DNA from: Candidatus Omnitrophica bacterium 4484_49
Lineage (GTDB): Bacteria > Omnitrophota > Gorgyraeia > Kaelpiales > Kaelpiaceae
NCBI GenBank assembly: GCA_002085265.1
Contig: NATI01000064.1
Coordinates: forward strand, 1 to 6,711
Length of the DNA: 6,711 bases
Direction: 5' to 3'
The position numbers and the translations under genes were made by a program. The notes beneath the pieces are model-generated. The model was not told the DNA's origin and did not search any database. It was given only the letters and a program-made list of their open reading frames with translations. Shown here in pieces: positions 6,144-6,711 of the stretch (positions are counted from its first letter, which is position 1; the number at the start of each line of letters is the position of its first letter).

Positions 6144-6161
6144 TACCACTATAAAATGGTA
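6144..6161. repeat. TACCA/TGGTA hairpin and clustered TTTACCA motifs
   Basis: TACCA (6144-6148) and TGGTA (6157-6161) form a 5-bp stem around CTATAAAA. The heptamer TTTACCA occurs three times close by (6082-6088, 6095-6101 and 6142-6148). They lie within 115 bases upstream of the plus-strand coiled-coil ORF. Function unknown; an operator is possible, chance likely. Confidence 0.3.
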
Positions 6162-6193
6162 GGAAAAAGTAGAAGATAAAATATTTCCCAGTC

Positions 6194-6568
6194 GTGCCGG
6201 AGGAAATAAAGCATTACTTTGAGACATTTCAGCATGAATATGATAAAGATAAAAAGCAATTTTATCATTTTGATACAGAAAAAATACTTCCTTATAAAAA
6301 GGAAAAAGAAAGAAAAGACAGCATCCTCAAAGACAAAAGGAAACTCCTCAGAGCAAGGAGAGAATATCTGCTTAATGAAATCAACTTAAGACAAGAACTT
6401 AATAAAAGAATCCTGAGAGAGCTTAATTTTGAAAAATACAAAATATGTTATCTTAAATCACAGCTTGAAGCATTCAAGCTTTGTTCAGAGCTTAGCTTCG
6501 AACAGATTCATAAATCCCCACTCTTTTTTGTGGGTATTAAAAGCATAGTAAATTTTTCTCCCTTCTAG
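6194..6568 (+). CDS. Hypothetical lysine/glutamate-rich coiled-coil protein
   Basis: I do not recognise this 124-codon frame (GTG start at 6194, TAG stop). It is highly charged. Residues about 34-100 form a long amphipathic, heptad-like helix (KKEKERKDSILKDKRKLL, then EYLLNEINLRQELNKRILREL and YLKSQLEAFKLCSEL), with no membrane segment or known motif. The frame is closed by TAG at 6170-6172 and no ATG is available near the start. The GTG has no ribosome binding site in front, and a GGAGG (6199-6203) lies just inside the frame. It may therefore be a 5'-truncated gene remnant or a chance frame in A-rich DNA. Its last 32 bases overlap the end of the convergent minus-strand frame, so at least one of the two ends has probably been altered. 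Helical periodicity favours a real or recently real gene. Confidence 0.4.
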   Translation: MPEEIKHYFETFQHEYDKDKKQFYHFDTEKILPYKKEKERKDSILKDKRKLLRARREYLLNEINLRQELNKRILRELNFEKYKICYLKSQLEAFKLCSELSFEQIHKSPLFFVGIKSIVNFSPF

Positions 6569-6711
6569 ATCTTTCTGAAAATACAGTTGTAGAGGGACTA
6601 CCTAACCTCGCGGCCACCTTGGCCAATGCTTCCAGAAACGACTCCTTGCTCCATATTGGTGGCTTTTTCTGAGAGAAGAATAATAACACTTCCTTCACAT
6701 GTTCCTGTAGT
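6537..6711 (-). CDS. 3' end of an unrecognised gene running off the right edge
   Basis: An open frame enters from the right edge (first whole codon 6710-6708) and ends at TAA (6539-6537), giving 57 C-terminal residues. The composition is protein-like and GC-richer than the flank. The readable core is PPIWSKESFLEALAKVAARL followed by GSPSTTVFSERSRRE. The 'W.kE.fleALa.vA..LG.sPsT' pattern recalls the helical repeat found next to HNH homing endonucleases, or another helix-turn-helix, but the match is from memory and not firm. No start is in the window, so length and function are unknown. It converges on the coiled-coil ORF and overlaps it by 32 bases. A short stem, CCCAC (6517-6521) with GTGGG (6530-6534), lies just past the stop and could be a weak terminator. 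Confidence 0.5.
   Translation of the reverse strand, partial: LQEHVKEVLLFFSQKKPPIWSKESFLEALAKVAARLGSPSTTVFSERSRREKNLLCF

Larger units (their letters stand above)
5760..6193. other. AT-rich intergenic/decayed region
   Basis: Apart from the transposase remnant, short repeats and hairpins listed separately, I see no intact gene on either strand here. Ribosome-binding-like AAGGAGG (5871-5877) and AAGGAGG (6030-6036) occur, but the ATGs after them open only a few codons (stops at once). No tRNA-like or structured RNA fold was recognised by eye. Confidence 0.5.

Overview
The window reads as a bacterial chromosome fragment from a moderately AT-rich organism. Four genes lie head to tail on the minus strand, from right to left: a HAD-like hydrolase (4949-5644), glutaminyl-tRNA synthetase glnS (3174-4868), a small pseudopilin-like protein (2697-3137) and an 876-residue guanine-nucleotide enzyme (18-2648). 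A bacterial GlnRS, a GuaB3-type IMP dehydrogenase domain and an orphan pilin-like protein together would fit an uncultivated candidate-phylum bacterium (Omnitrophota-like is my hunch). This is a low-confidence guess, because no rRNA or other marker is present.

The most notable gene is the left one. A CBS-less, GuaB3-type IMP dehydrogenase domain (about residues 1-366) is joined, without a linker, to a complete GMP synthase (about 367-876: class I amidotransferase, ATP pyrophosphatase and dimerisation domains). If both halves work, one polypeptide carries IMP through XMP to GMP. The catalytic residues of both halves are visible.

glnS has a strong sigma70-type promoter 18 bases upstream of its ATG. 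glnS, the pilin-like gene and the gua fusion follow with gaps of 36 and 48 bases and no convincing terminator, so they probably form one transcript. Both flanking enzymes use glutamine, GlnRS as the amino acid it charges and GMP synthase as its nitrogen donor. The GlnRS also has four cysteines placed like the zinc site of glutamyl-tRNA synthetases, a site that E. coli GlnRS lacks.

Right of 5644 the character changes. The sequence is AT-richer (17 G/C in the 60 bases 5701-5760, against 29 of 60 in 1801-1860) and mostly non-coding. It holds the remains of a transposase helix-turn-helix region (about 5800-5975, one nonsense codon and one frameshift), small hairpins and short repeats, a lysine/glutamate-rich coiled-coil ORF on the plus strand (6194-6568), and the 3' end of a minus-strand gene running off the right edge (6537-6711). 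This part looks like an accessory or decaying region next to a housekeeping operon. No tRNA, rRNA or CRISPR array was seen.
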